This document shows, piece after piece, positions 35,469 through 44,230 of a stretch of 64,000 bases of DNA. The stretch's first letter is position 1, and each line of letters opens with the position of its first letter. The notes beneath the pieces are model-generated. The model saw nothing but the letters and a program-made list of their open reading frames with translations, was not told the DNA's origin and ran no database searches. This DNA is from Metabacillus dongyingensis (GTDB taxonomy: Bacteria; Bacillota; Bacilli; Bacillales; Bacillaceae): contig NZ_CP082944.1 in assembly GCF_019933155.2 (NCBI RefSeq), forward strand, positions 374,001 to 438,000, in the 5' to 3' direction. The position numbers and the translations under genes were made by a program.

Positions 35469-36036
35469 TGGTTTAATTAGAAGTGTTTGCAACGAATTGA
35501 CGATTCCAGTAAATGTAATGATTTGGCCGCATACCCGGAGCTTTGTTATTCCGATGCAGAGTTGAATATTATGTTAGAAGATATTGAAACCTGCAGGAAA
35601 TTAGGTGCAGCTGGAGTTGTTATTGGTGCTCTTACGAACGAGAAGGAAATACATGAAGAAATGCATACTAAATTAATCAGAGCAGCAAGGGTTAGATATT
35701 ACCTTTCACCGCCCATTTGACGAGGTCGATCATCAGGTCACTGCTTTAGGAGTTCTTCAAAAGTACTCTGACATATCTAGAGTACTCACATCTGGCAGCA
35801 AGGATAAAGCTACAGAAGCTATAGAAGAGCTAAGTCAGCTGACAGATCTTTCAGCAAGTACTGGTCTTTCAATTATGGCAGGATCAGGGTTAACACCTTT
35901 AAATTTGCCTGCATTCTTAGAAAAAGTTAACGTGAGAGAAGTTCATTTTGATTCGGGAATCCGTTATGAATCAACTTATAGTGACCCTATCGATTCCATT
36001 CAAATAAGAGCGATCAGAAAAATTGTATCAGAATAG
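35469..36036 (+). pseudogene. cutC (copper homeostasis family) remnant
   Basis: Three frames together spell a CutC TIM barrel. LEVFATN (start of CutC) is followed after a deletion by LTIPVNVMIWPHTRSF, then YSDAELNIMLEDIETCRKLGAAGVVIGAL in a second frame, and GLDITFHRPFDE through TSGSKDKATEAIEEL to HFDSGIRYEST in a third. About 60 residues between the first and second blocks are gone, and there are at least two frame changes, so it cannot be a simple sequencing error. Confidence 0.85.
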
Positions 36037-36111
36037 AACTGCAAAAAAAAAGCTGCATGCATAAATGTCAGAGGTGCAAAACACTAAAATCGTATACAAA
36101 ATAACACATCA

Positions 36112-36354
36112 TTTAGCACACCAATAGCACTTCCTATAATGGTTGGAGCTACAGGATTAGATCTTTTCAAAAGCTGGAATCATCTAAGCATAAGTGAGTT
36201 ACCTATGTTTGTTGTTGATTTTATTACTTCTTTTGTGGTAGCTCTTATGGCAGTTGTCACTTTTGTGAAGTGGATTAGTAAAATCGGTTTAATTCCCTTT
36301 GCTTTATATCGTTTTGTTTTAGCCATCGCGTTTTATATTTTCGTGTTGTACTAA
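36112..36354 (+). pseudogene. uppP/bacA 3' remnant (undecaprenyl-diphosphatase)
   Basis: The frame from about FSTPIALPIMVGATGLDLFKSW to the end (FVKWISKIGLIPFALYRFVLAIAFY) matches the last third of UppP membrane phosphatases. About 180 N-terminal residues, including the active-site motifs, are absent; no ribosome site precedes the fragment. Left over from a deletion that also damaged the cutC copy. Confidence 0.85.
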
Positions 36355-36373
36355 AACCCTTATTCAACAATCG

Positions 36374-36403
36374 GGGGCTTATCAGGAATAACTGGTAAGC
36401 CTC
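36374..36403. terminator. Hairpin after the uppP remnant
   Basis: GGCTTATCAG pairs with CTGGTAAGCC (one G-T); no proper T run, so termination is uncertain. Confidence 0.4.
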
Positions 36404-36520
36404 TTAAGTATTAATTGATCTTCCGCAATCGGGCCATTATATTGAATAAGAGGTTGCATAAAACCCCACTTTTTTATGCAGCCGCCAGGCTTCTTCAGAA
36501 GTAAAAATGTGAATTTAGGT

Positions 36521-36894
36521 TTAATTATGATCACAATAAATTTGTGAATCTTTATCTATACCTTTTATAATTGCATACTTATAACCCCATTCACACATTG
36601 TGTTTAATACTGGTACAAATGATCTTCCTAGATCAGTTAAGCTGTATTCTACTTTTGGTGGTACCTCTTTAAATATTTCTCTTCGTACAAGTCTTCTCTT
36701 TCTAATTGTTTCAATTGATCTGTTAAGACTTTTTGTGTAATTCCAGGTATTAATTCGTAAAACTCTTTTGTCCTTACTGATTTTTGGCTTAAGAAAAAGA
36801 GTATTAAACATTTCCATTTTCCACCCGCAATGTTCATAAAAATGTTGATTCCAGTATTATAGTTAACCATGTGCTGTCCCTCCTGAATAGGCAC
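36521..36894 (-). pseudogene. HxlR/DUF24-type regulator with a frameshift
   Basis: The N-terminal part (NIAGGKWKCLILFFLSQKSVRTKEFYELIPGITQKVLTDQLKQLERE) and C-terminal part (VRREIFKEVPPKVEYSLTDLGRSFVPVLNTMCEWG) form one complete winged-helix HxlR protein but lie in different frames. One missing base near 36693 (GGA to GA in the codon before LVRREIF) explains it. Divergent from a nitroreductase, the usual target of this redox-sensing family (HypR, YodB). Start most likely ATG 36870 (MVNYNTG). Confidence 0.85.
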
Positions 36895-36993
36895 TTAAAA
36901 GTGGCTATACCACATTTTTGTGCGTTATTTTCTCATTTATTATTGCTTACTATAATTAAAGGAGCAATAAATAAAAATTTCGGAGTTGATAAA

Positions 36994-37620
36994 ATGAGTG
37001 TAAAAAATATCTTGGAAAAAAGACGATCAGTTAGACATTATGATTCAAGTTATAAAATAAGTTCAGAAATTCTAACCTCATTAATTGAAAGTGCGAGTAA
37101 GTCACCTAACGGAAATAATATTCAAGCAACTCGATACTTGATTATTGATGAACCAGACTTGAAAAATTTATTGCTACCTATAGCTTTTAATCAACATCAA
37201 GTGGTAGAAGCTTCAACTTTAATTGTTATGTTGGGTGATTATCAAGCATTTGATAAAGATAATATTATTAAGATACATGAAGAAGGCTTTCAAGCAGGTT
37301 TTTTTGATGAATCGCTAAGAGATTATCTAGCAAATGCTGCAATAAAATATTATGAAAATAAATCGAATGAAGATCTAAAGCTAGAATTAACTAGAGATGT
37401 AAGTCTTGCGTCAATGTCATTAATTTTGTTAGCAAATGAAGCAGGTTTTGAAACAATTACTATGTCAGGCTATGATTCTAAGAAATTAAAAGCAATCTTA
37501 AATATTTCTGATAGGTATTTAGATGTTATGCTTATAGCTATTGGTAAAGGTACTAAGGCCGGTCATAATACCGTAAGGCATAATGTAAATAAGGTAATGT
37601 ATAGAAACAAAATAATTTAG
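36994..37620 (+). CDS. Nitroreductase family protein
   Basis: 208-residue FMN-dependent NAD(P)H oxidoreductase of the YodC/HypO type. Marks: ILEKRRSVRHYD near the start, SPNGNNIQATRYLI (FMN loop), then DVSLASMSLILLANEAGFETITMSGYD and MLIAIGKGTKAGHN. ATG 36994 (MSVKNILE) has CGGAG upstream; the longer in-frame ATG at 36871 overlaps the HxlR gene. Reduces quinones or nitro compounds, probably induced by electrophile stress through the adjacent HxlR regulator. Confidence 0.9.
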   Translation: MSVKNILEKRRSVRHYDSSYKISSEILTSLIESASKSPNGNNIQATRYLIIDEPDLKNLLLPIAFNQHQVVEASTLIVMLGDYQAFDKDNIIKIHEEGFQAGFFDESLRDYLANAAIKYYENKSNEDLKLELTRDVSLASMSLILLANEAGFETITMSGYDSKKLKAILNISDRYLDVMLIAIGKGTKAGHNTVRHNVNKVMYRNKII

Positions 37621-37985
37621 GGTTCTTATCTGATTATGTGAAATAGGTATACAAATAACTTTTCATATTTCTCAACACTTGGTTGTTAATTTTGATATTT
37701 AAAAATAAAAGGAAGAAAAGGAGTGACAGCTCCTTACACATGCGGGGTGCTGTTCACTACTTGTAAAAAAAAGAATAATAGATGTAACGAGGAAAAGATC
37801 TTATCGAATAAATGGATAAGATCTTTTTTAATATTATTGGTGAATTGTATAACTTGAAGTTAATTGTTAGATTTCACTTTATTTTAATCTAGCATATTAG
37901 TATTCTTTACCTTTGTGTTATAGGAAATTAATAATCTACTGCTAATCTTAAAAAGTAGTTTATTAAGAGATGGGAGATGGAAAGA
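37621..37985. other. Intergenic with terminator
   Basis: Apart from the hairpin at 37793-37829 nothing is seen. The region upstream of glpQ shows no clear PhoP repeats. Confidence 0.4.
37793..37829 (+). terminator. Rho-independent terminator
   Basis: AAAAGATCTTATC and GATAAGATCTTTT form a perfect 13-base stem with a nine-base loop and T run. Ends the nitroreductase unit. Confidence 0.9.
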
Positions 37986-38840
37986 TTGAAAAGAAAATGG
38001 GTGTCGGTGATAGGTGCTCTGGTCATTGGAATCGGTTTTACAGCAGGCGGAGGAACAGCTATGGCAAAGGAAAAACATAAGGACATCGTAAATGTGTCAC
38101 ACCGAGGTGCATCTGGATATGCTCCAGAACATACCATTACATCCTATCAAATGGGCGATAAAATGCACGGGGAATATATTGAAGTAGATTTGCAGATGAC
38201 AAAGGACGGCAAGTTAATTGCCATGCATGATGAGACCGTAGATCGAACGACAGACGGGACAGGTCTTGTTAAAGATTACACACTAGAACAAATCAAGCAG
38301 CTGGATGCAGGCAGCTGGTTTAATGAAAAATACCCGCAATATGCAAACCTGGATTATGCTGGATTAAAAGTGCCAACTCTTGAAGAGGTTTTTCAAAAGT
38401 TCGGAAAAAATGCAAAATATTATATCGAAACGAAATCACCTGAAGTTTATCCTGGTATGGAAAAAGAACTTTTGCGTCTGGTAAATGATTATAATATCAA
38501 CAAAAATACGCTTCTAGTACAGTCTTTTAGTTCTCTCAGCCTGAAAACAATGAATGAACTCGATCCATCGGTCAAGCTCGTTCAATTGCTTTCCTATAAA
38601 ACCAATGCTGTTATAACTGACGCTGAAATTGCAGCCATCAAACAATACGCAATGGGCGTTGGTCCAAACTATACTTATTTAAATCAAGATTATGTTCAAA
38701 AAGTGGCAGGCAGCGGACTAGCAATACACCCATATACCGTAAATGACAAGGAAACGATGAAGAAGCTGATTGACTGGGGTGTAACAGGAATGTTTACTAA
38801 CTTTCCAGACAGACTGCATGAAGTAATGAAAGGAAAGTAG
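37986..38840 (+). CDS. glpQ: Secreted glycerophosphodiester phosphodiesterase GlpQ
   Basis: Hydrolyses glycerophosphodiesters (also wall teichoic acid ends) to glycerol-3-phosphate. Start TTG 37986 gives MKRKWVSVIGALVIGIGFTAGG, a proper signal peptide ending near AMAKE; GGGAG lies nine bases upstream. The ATG at 37977 touches that site and is less likely. TIM barrel with catalytic VSHRGASGYAPEHT, EVDLQMTKDGKLIAMHD, YYIETKSP and VTGMFTNFP. Close in layout to B. subtilis GlpQ, 284 residues. Confidence 0.94.
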   Translation: MKRKWVSVIGALVIGIGFTAGGGTAMAKEKHKDIVNVSHRGASGYAPEHTITSYQMGDKMHGEYIEVDLQMTKDGKLIAMHDETVDRTTDGTGLVKDYTLEQIKQLDAGSWFNEKYPQYANLDYAGLKVPTLEEVFQKFGKNAKYYIETKSPEVYPGMEKELLRLVNDYNINKNTLLVQSFSSLSLKTMNELDPSVKLVQLLSYKTNAVITDAEIAAIKQYAMGVGPNYTYLNQDYVQKVAGSGLAIHPYTVNDKETMKKLIDWGVTGMFTNFPDRLHEVMKGK

Positions 38841-38962
38841 GCCAAGCAGATTTGGTAAGGCCGGAAAGTAAAAGATAATAAGGACCAAAGATATAATTGA
38901 GGTAAATGAATATCAAAAAGTTAAAACTTTATATATAAATTTATCAGAGGTGCTAAAAGAAG

Positions 38963-38996
38963 AAGCAGGAACCATTTAAATGATTCCTGCTTTTTT
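38963..38996 (+). terminator. Terminator after glpQ
   Basis: AGCAGGAACCATT and AATGATTCCTGCT pair with one mismatch and a T run, 120 bases after glpQ. Its stem resembles the terminator at 14333. Confidence 0.85.
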
Positions 38997-39008
38997 CGTT
39001 TAGAGTAA

Positions 39009-39311
39009 ATGCCTGTAAATAATCAACATAAAAACTTTATCGATACAGAATTGGATCTAGTTCAAGTAGGTAAAACCAAAATCACTAACGACTGGACTTT
39101 TTACGTTTTAAGCGATTTTGGTTTTTTGTTTGAGGATACCTTAATTGAACTGCAAAAACCACTTAAGGTAGCCGATAGAAAGATCTATTCCAAACGACGA
39201 ATAGTAAAAACAGCGAGCAATGGGTCACTTTTAAAAGATATAATAATAGATTCCAGTTTAGCAGGGATAAGGGCATTTATGAGTTTACCTTTTGGTCATA
39301 TTGGGCCCTGA
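39009..39311 (+). CDS. Possible hypothetical protein, 100 aa
   Basis: Open frame with protein-like composition (DTELDLVQVGKTKI, then WTFYVLSDFGFLFEDTLIEL) but no ribosome site before ATG 39009, directly after a terminator, and it overlaps the 3' end of the AraC gene by 35 bases. May be a fragment of a lost gene. No family recognised. Confidence 0.3.
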   Translation: MPVNNQHKNFIDTELDLVQVGKTKITNDWTFYVLSDFGFLFEDTLIELQKPLKVADRKIYSKRRIVKTASNGSLLKDIIIDSSLAGIRAFMSLPFGHIGP

Positions 39312-40194
39312 GACTCTTTACATCTTCTCTAGGCGGAGAACCAAACATACGGGAATATTCACGGCTGAATTGTGATGGACTTTCATAGCCAACCCGGAAT
39401 GCAACTTCAGCGGCATCCGCAGACTCGGACAATAACAGGCGCCGGGCTTCCTGAAGTCTCAGTTGTTTTTGGAACTGAATTGGGCTCATAGCGGTTACCT
39501 CTTTAAAGTGCCTATGAAGGGAAGCAACACTCATATTCGCTATTTCAGCAAGCTCCTCAATTCGATAAGACCTATCATAGTTATTCGTGATTTGTTCGAT
39601 AACTTCTCTGATACCATAGGCAGAGCTTCCTTCTATTGCAATTTGTTCAAGCGTGCTCCCATGCTGCCCTTGCAGAACCCTATAGATAATTTCCTTCGTA
39701 ATTAAAGGAGCAAGTACCGGTATATCCTTCGGATTGTCCAGCAAACGGGCCAACCTCAATACAGCATCCAACATAGATAACTCGATGGTGCTGACAAACA
39801 TGCCTCGCTTCTCACTGTCTTTCTTTCTGCCTCGTATTTCAGTATCATTTAAAACTTCTAAGATTTGGATTGGAGTAAATACAAGATTGAGAGCTAAATA
39901 CGGAACGTCGTAAGAGGCTTCCACAACTTGACTGGTAACCGGCAGGTCAACCGATGAAACCAGGTAATTGACAGGATCGTACCTAAAACGCTCCTGTGCT
40001 AGCAATACCTCCTTCGCACCTTGAACAATAAAGCATAAGGAAGGCTTGTAAACACCGTTCTTTGGCCCGGTAACATTAGAGTGGCGAATAAAAAATACAG
40101 ATGGAATCAAAGTCGAGTGAACACCATCCTGTCCTGAATAACGCTCTATGAGTTTGGCAATCTCATCCTGCAGTTGATAGATTCGGTCAGACAT
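39277..40194 (-). CDS. AraC-family regulator with AraC_N (YqhC-type) domain
   Basis: 305 residues. The N-terminal sensor (about 20-180; SVFFIRHSNVTGPKNGVYKPSLCFIVQGAKEVLL) is the AraC_N type seen in aldehyde-responsive regulators such as YqhC; the C-terminal part has two HTH motifs (YRIEELAEIANMSVASLHRHFKEVTAMSPIQFQKQLRLQEARRLL and AEVAFRVGYESPSQFSREYSRMFG). GGAGG before ATG. Neighbour genes do not reveal its target. Confidence 0.92.
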   Translation of the reverse strand: MSDRIYQLQDEIAKLIERYSGQDGVHSTLIPSVFFIRHSNVTGPKNGVYKPSLCFIVQGAKEVLLAQERFRYDPVNYLVSSVDLPVTSQVVEASYDVPYLALNLVFTPIQILEVLNDTEIRGRKKDSEKRGMFVSTIELSMLDAVLRLARLLDNPKDIPVLAPLITKEIIYRVLQGQHGSTLEQIAIEGSSAYGIREVIEQITNNYDRSYRIEELAEIANMSVASLHRHFKEVTAMSPIQFQKQLRLQEARRLLLSESADAAEVAFRVGYESPSQFSREYSRMFGSPPREDVKSLRAQYDQKVNS

Positions 40195-40498
40195 AAGATC
40201 CTCCTTATTCCTTCATCCTTAATAGTTCCATTATAATGCATTTTCGTGAGTGAAAAATGGGTGTGAGAAGATTAGGCAATCATTTGCGACAAATAGGATA
40301 ACGGTCTTTTTTTTCTTGCTGCATAATTAAATAGAACGCAACTCTGACATTACTCTTTTATTTGCTTTAGGGTCAGTTTAATAATTAGTCAATAAACAGC
40401 CAGGTTCTTTTATCTGGCTGTTTTTATAAATATTGGTGGAAGTAAAGAATGATCTGTTGTTTATTAGAAGCATTTTTGAACTCTAAGGAGGGGGAATT
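40195..40498. other. Intergenic between AraC gene and sugar exporter
   Basis: Contains only the stem-loop at 40396-40425. Confidence 0.4.
40396..40425 (+). terminator. Stem-loop in the exporter leader
   Basis: ACAGCCAG pairs with CTGGCTGT, then TTTTTATA, about 75 bases upstream of the exporter start. No plus-strand gene lies before it, so it may be an attenuator or a relic. Confidence 0.55.
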
Positions 40499-41701
40499 TT
40501 GTATAAACGGTTTAAAAAACTGTTTGCGATAAAAGGATATCGTTTATTTGTCATTTGTATATTGCTGGTTGGTATCGGTATTTCTATTACTCAGCCGTAT
40601 TTATCCTTGTATGCTACAGAAGATTTGGGAATGAGTGCAGGAGCTTTTGGAGTTTTCATGGCAGTGAGTTCATTAAGTGGAGTGGTGGTCAACTCGCTAA
40701 TTGCTAAACGATCCGATAGCGGGATGGACCGAAAACAGTTGATTATTTTAGCGATGCTTTCATCTGCTTTGGGATATGCTTCGTATTTAGTCTTTCATAA
40801 CTACTTTATTCTGTTGATCGTCATCACTTTTTTTAATGGATTAGGGGCTCCTGCCATGCCGCAAATCTACGCTTACGCACAGGAATCGGCAAAGGCAAGT
40901 CAAACCAATGATATGACTTTTGCGATGTCTGCATTACGTTCTCTAGTATCTCTCGGATTCCTGATAGGACCATTAGTCGGTACATTCATTTTGGGGGTAC
41001 TTGGATATAAAGGACTTTTCCTGGGGACATCCGCCATCTATCTTACAATTGCATCTCTAGTATTCTTTTTTCTGCAAAAACGGAAATCTGTTCAACCTGA
41101 TGACAGGAAACGAAAAAGTACAGGCAGTTCATCTCTTGAAAATAGGAAAATCATGCAGCCGCTTATCGCCTTAGTCTTTCTGTTTGCGGTCAATGCGATT
41201 AATGGAATCAACACTCCGTTGTTTATTGTAAATGAGCTCAATGGTACGCTTACGGATGTCGGTTTAGTTGTTAGTATTTCTGCTGGTATGGAAATTCCCA
41301 TAATGCTTCTTTTAGGTGCCCTGGGCAGAAAAATATCGAACCATTCCTTAATGATGATCGGCTGCTATGTGGCTCTGGCCTATTACATCATCTTAAGTAT
41401 ATCAACCGATTCTTGGCACCTTATCGCAGCACAGCTCCTTCAGGCAACGTATGTAGCTATAGTCATGGGTAATGGACTAAGCTATTTCACAGATTTATTA
41501 CCTAATTCTCCGGGGCTGTCCACAACACTTTATTACAATGGGTCAATCATTGGAAGGCTAGTGGGAAATATGGGGGGAGGTATCATTGCCCAGTTTGTAG
41601 GGTTTCGCCATGTATATTGGGCGTGTCTCGCAATTGTGATTTTCTCGTTGTTTATCTTATGGAGAACAAAACCTCATAAGGAAATCGAAGCAGGATATTA
41701 A
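40499..41701 (+). CDS. MFS sugar efflux transporter (SET family-like)
   Basis: 400-residue protein with 12 TM helices. The opening LVGIGISITQPYLSLYATEDLGMSAGAFGVFMA and the later GLSYFTDLLPNSPGLSTTLYYNG match SetA/SetB-type sugar efflux proteins. TTG 40499 has GGAGGGGG upstream. Exports sugars or analogues; substrate unknown. Confidence 0.85.
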   Translation: MYKRFKKLFAIKGYRLFVICILLVGIGISITQPYLSLYATEDLGMSAGAFGVFMAVSSLSGVVVNSLIAKRSDSGMDRKQLIILAMLSSALGYASYLVFHNYFILLIVITFFNGLGAPAMPQIYAYAQESAKASQTNDMTFAMSALRSLVSLGFLIGPLVGTFILGVLGYKGLFLGTSAIYLTIASLVFFFLQKRKSVQPDDRKRKSTGSSSLENRKIMQPLIALVFLFAVNAINGINTPLFIVNELNGTLTDVGLVVSISAGMEIPIMLLLGALGRKISNHSLMMIGCYVALAYYIILSISTDSWHLIAAQLLQATYVAIVMGNGLSYFTDLLPNSPGLSTTLYYNGSIIGRLVGNMGGGIIAQFVGFRHVYWACLAIVIFSLFILWRTKPHKEIEAGY

Positions 41702-41873
41702 AATTGACACAAAAGTATAAAGGTTCCATGGTAAATGTTGATTTAACGGTATTTAGATACTTACACTTGCAGGTCACTCTTCAGGTTGAGCAGAGAAGGG
41801 GCAGTATACATGAAGTTACTCACCTCTGCAAAACATCTTACAGTGTGCACATTAAAGCCCGTTATATCAACAA

Positions 41874-41913
41874 AAAAAGGGTACAAATCGCCGTGCAATT
41901 TAGTACCCTTTTT
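41874..41913. terminator. Bidirectional terminator
   Basis: AAAAAGGGTAC and GTACCCTTTTT with an 18-base loop. Lies between the convergent exporter and the 41956 gene, so it can serve both. Confidence 0.8.
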
Positions 41914-41955
41914 CATCTGAATGATGATTCCTGCTTTTTAACACTGTTAGTCATA

Positions 41956-42327
41956 CTACTTAATAATAGAAGCGCCTACCAATGATTCAGGTGTCATGCC
42001 AAGTATTAATTGACTGATTTTTGAGTAACCGGTACTTCTGTATTCAGAAAAAGTTTGTTTCAGTACTGGGAAATCAAGGTCATCTTTTAATTTTTGCAAT
42101 TCTTTTTTATACAATTTCAGAACCGATCCATATGCAAATTTCGGGGTATATGCACCAGGATCTTCATTCATAATTAAACATCCCAGGTAATGGTATTTAA
42201 ATTGAAAGGCACGAGTAAGAAAAACCATATCCAACAATTTTTCAAAAAGGTCTGGATAGTCTTTTTTTAACTTCTCAAGGGCATCTTTAGTATCTTTCAA
42301 TTCATCAATACTAGATAAAGTTATCAT
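41956..42327 (-). CDS. Hypothetical protein, 123 aa
   Basis: Mostly helical and charged (SIDELKDTKDALEKLKKDYPDLFEKLLDMVF), ending SKISQLILGMTPESLVGASI. No recognised domain. ATG 42327 is seven bases after AGGAGG; the preceding ATG is closer. It starts 15 bases after the thioesterase stop and likely shares its transcript. Confidence 0.7.
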   Translation of the reverse strand: MITLSSIDELKDTKDALEKLKKDYPDLFEKLLDMVFLTRAFQFKYHYLGCLIMNEDPGAYTPKFAYGSVLKLYKKELQKLKDDLDFPVLKQTFSEYRSTGYSKISQLILGMTPESLVGASIIK

Positions 42328-42341
42328 CATACTTCCTCCTC

Positions 42342-42860
42342 TTAATTGTCCCAAGGTTTATCCAATGAAATATACGCAGCTAATTCTTTACTTTTCTGTC
42401 TTCTTAATTTGCGCATTTCTGCTCTTTCTTTCCCTGTTTCGTAAAGAAATGCTTCTTCTTCTGTTTCAGGAATGATACTCGGAACTTCAACCGGCCGTTT
42501 ATTTTCATCTAAGGCTACAAAAGTCAGAAATGCTGTAGCAGCAATTCTGCGATTGCCATTCATCATATCTTCGGCAATCACTTTACAAAAAATCTCCATA
42601 GAACTTTTTCCTGTATAAGTTACAAACGATTCGACACAGACTGAATCAGTCTGATGAATAGGGCATAAGAAATCGATATGGTCAGTAGATGCCGTTACGC
42701 ATTCTTTCACTCGAGAATGTCTGCGGGCTGATAAAGTTGCGGCGTCATCGAGCTTTTTCATCAAAACTCCGCCAAACAGTGTATTATAGTTATTTAAATC
42801 GCATGATAATACTTGAGCTGTATTAATAATGCGGCTTTCTTTTGCTTTTTTTGCTTCCAT
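42342..42860 (-). CDS. Acyl-CoA thioesterase, hotdog fold (YkhA type)
   Basis: 172 residues. Hotdog marks: LSCDLNNYNTLFGGVLMKKLDDAATLSARRH (helix with the catalytic Asp), CVTASTDHIDFLCPIH and SSMEIFCKVIAEDMMNGNRRIAATAFLTFVALDE. It hydrolyses acyl-CoAs. ATG 42860 is chosen; AAAGGAAG precedes it and the upstream ATG lies inside that site. Confidence 0.9.
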   Translation of the reverse strand: MEAKKAKESRIINTAQVLSCDLNNYNTLFGGVLMKKLDDAATLSARRHSRVKECVTASTDHIDFLCPIHQTDSVCVESFVTYTGKSSMEIFCKVIAEDMMNGNRRIAATAFLTFVALDENKRPVEVPSIIPETEEEAFLYETGKERAEMRKLRRQKSKELAAYISLDKPWDN

Positions 42861-43050
42861 TAAAATGCTTCCTTTCATGAATGGATGCTAGATAGTTAAT
42901 ACTATATCCACGTGATTAAAGGTTTTTTTTACCTAAAACAAGTGTACGCCGCGCTCGATTGTAAGTAAAATGGTTATATTTTATCCAAAGCATAGCTTTT
43001 ATCTATGTAAATGCTTTCAATTATTCCGTTTATAAATAGGAGATTATTAG

Positions 43051-43084
43051 AAAAAAAGACGGTTCAATTAAAATGAACCGTCTT
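43051..43084 (-). terminator. Terminator of the LysR gene
   Basis: On the minus strand GACGGTTCA pairs with TGAACCGTC and is followed by TTTTTTT, 24 bases after the LysR stop. Confidence 0.9.
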
Positions 43085-43107
43085 CCGGGAATATGGATCA
43101 TATTAAA

Positions 43108-44004
43108 TTAATCATCTTTAAATCCCTTTGTGAGCTGTTCTTTCGTGAACTGCAGCCATTCTTTTGCAGCATAAGAGAAGTATTGATTTTTGCCCCAAAT
43201 AATCGCTAAGTTCCAGCTGATTGACGGGTTTACTACTCTTACCGACTTTACATTTGTATTTAGATTATCACAGATACTCTCAGGCAAAAGAGAAATTCCA
43301 AGTTTGTAAGCAACCATTTCCTCAATGAAAGACTGCTGTGAACTTTCAGAGATAATATGCGGATTAAAGCCTACACTGTTGCAAGAAAGAATAATTCGAT
43401 CGTTTAAGACAAAGTCCTTATTAAACAAAATAAAAGATTCATCAGCCAATTCAGCTAATTGGACTTCCTCTTTTTCTGCCAATGGGTGTGAAGGGTGAAG
43501 GATGAGCTTAAGGTCTTCTTCCATAAAAGAGAAATGGTCGAAGATGTCGTTCTTAGTCGGAAGAACAATGATCCCAACATCAAGAAAATTGTTGGCCACA
43601 TCTTCTTCTATTTTTTTTGAACCGTCTTCTACTAATTGAAAGGTAATCCCGGGATATTTTTCGTGAAAGCTGCTGATAATTTTCAAGAAAAAATGCGCAT
43701 CAAATATTGGCGGCAACCCAATACGAATATGCCCTTTTTTTAGCCCTGTCAGGTTGTCCAATTCCGTTTCTAAATTATTAAAGGCTTTGTCAATTAATTT
43801 TGCCTGCTCCAAAATGATCTGTCCTGCATCGGTCAAGGCTAATTTCTTGCGGGAGCGGTCAAAAAGTTCAACTCCGAGCTCCGTCTCAAGATTTTTAATC
43901 ATTTTACTAATAGTTGGCTGGGTGATAAATAAATGTTCTGCCGCACGGGAAAAACTATTAAAATTCGACACCTCAATAAAATATTGTAAATGTTTGATAT
44001 CCAA
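43108..44004 (-). CDS. LysR-family regulator (CidR/YwbI-like)
   Basis: 298 residues. The HTH (about 1-60; YFIEVSNFNSFSRAAEHLFITQPTISKMIKNLETELGVELFDRS) and effector-binding domain (about 90-290) are complete. Sequence style, including KKIEEDVANNFLDVGIIVLP, resembles CidR, which in B. subtilis adjoins the cidAB holin genes. No cid genes are here; the divergent neighbour is yehS. TTG 44004 with AGGTG eight bases upstream. Confidence 0.88.
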   Translation of the reverse strand: MDIKHLQYFIEVSNFNSFSRAAEHLFITQPTISKMIKNLETELGVELFDRSRKKLALTDAGQIILEQAKLIDKAFNNLETELDNLTGLKKGHIRIGLPPIFDAHFFLKIISSFHEKYPGITFQLVEDGSKKIEEDVANNFLDVGIIVLPTKNDIFDHFSFMEEDLKLILHPSHPLAEKEEVQLAELADESFILFNKDFVLNDRIILSCNSVGFNPHIISESSQQSFIEEMVAYKLGISLLPESICDNLNTNVKSVRVVNPSISWNLAIIWGKNQYFSYAAKEWLQFTKEQLTKGFKDD

Positions 44005-44230
44005 AATCGTACACCTGCTTGTGGTTTTTAGGTTATGTTTCCACTTTGATTGGAAATAACAGAAATTCTATATAGCTTAGCGATCCTATCCTTTGCTATA
44101 GTATATCCTTTTTCTTAGTAATAAAAGAAGCAGTGAAGTGAAAGTAGAAAGTGAAGTAGCCATTCACTATAAGTGTGGTTTAAAATGTAGTGACAGGTTT
44201 TGATGAAACTGCACGCTAATAGGAGGTTTT

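Noticed and set aside
41704..41985. Plus-strand gene after the sugar exporter
   Set aside because: It runs through the bidirectional terminator and into the opposite gene's 3' end, without a ribosome site.
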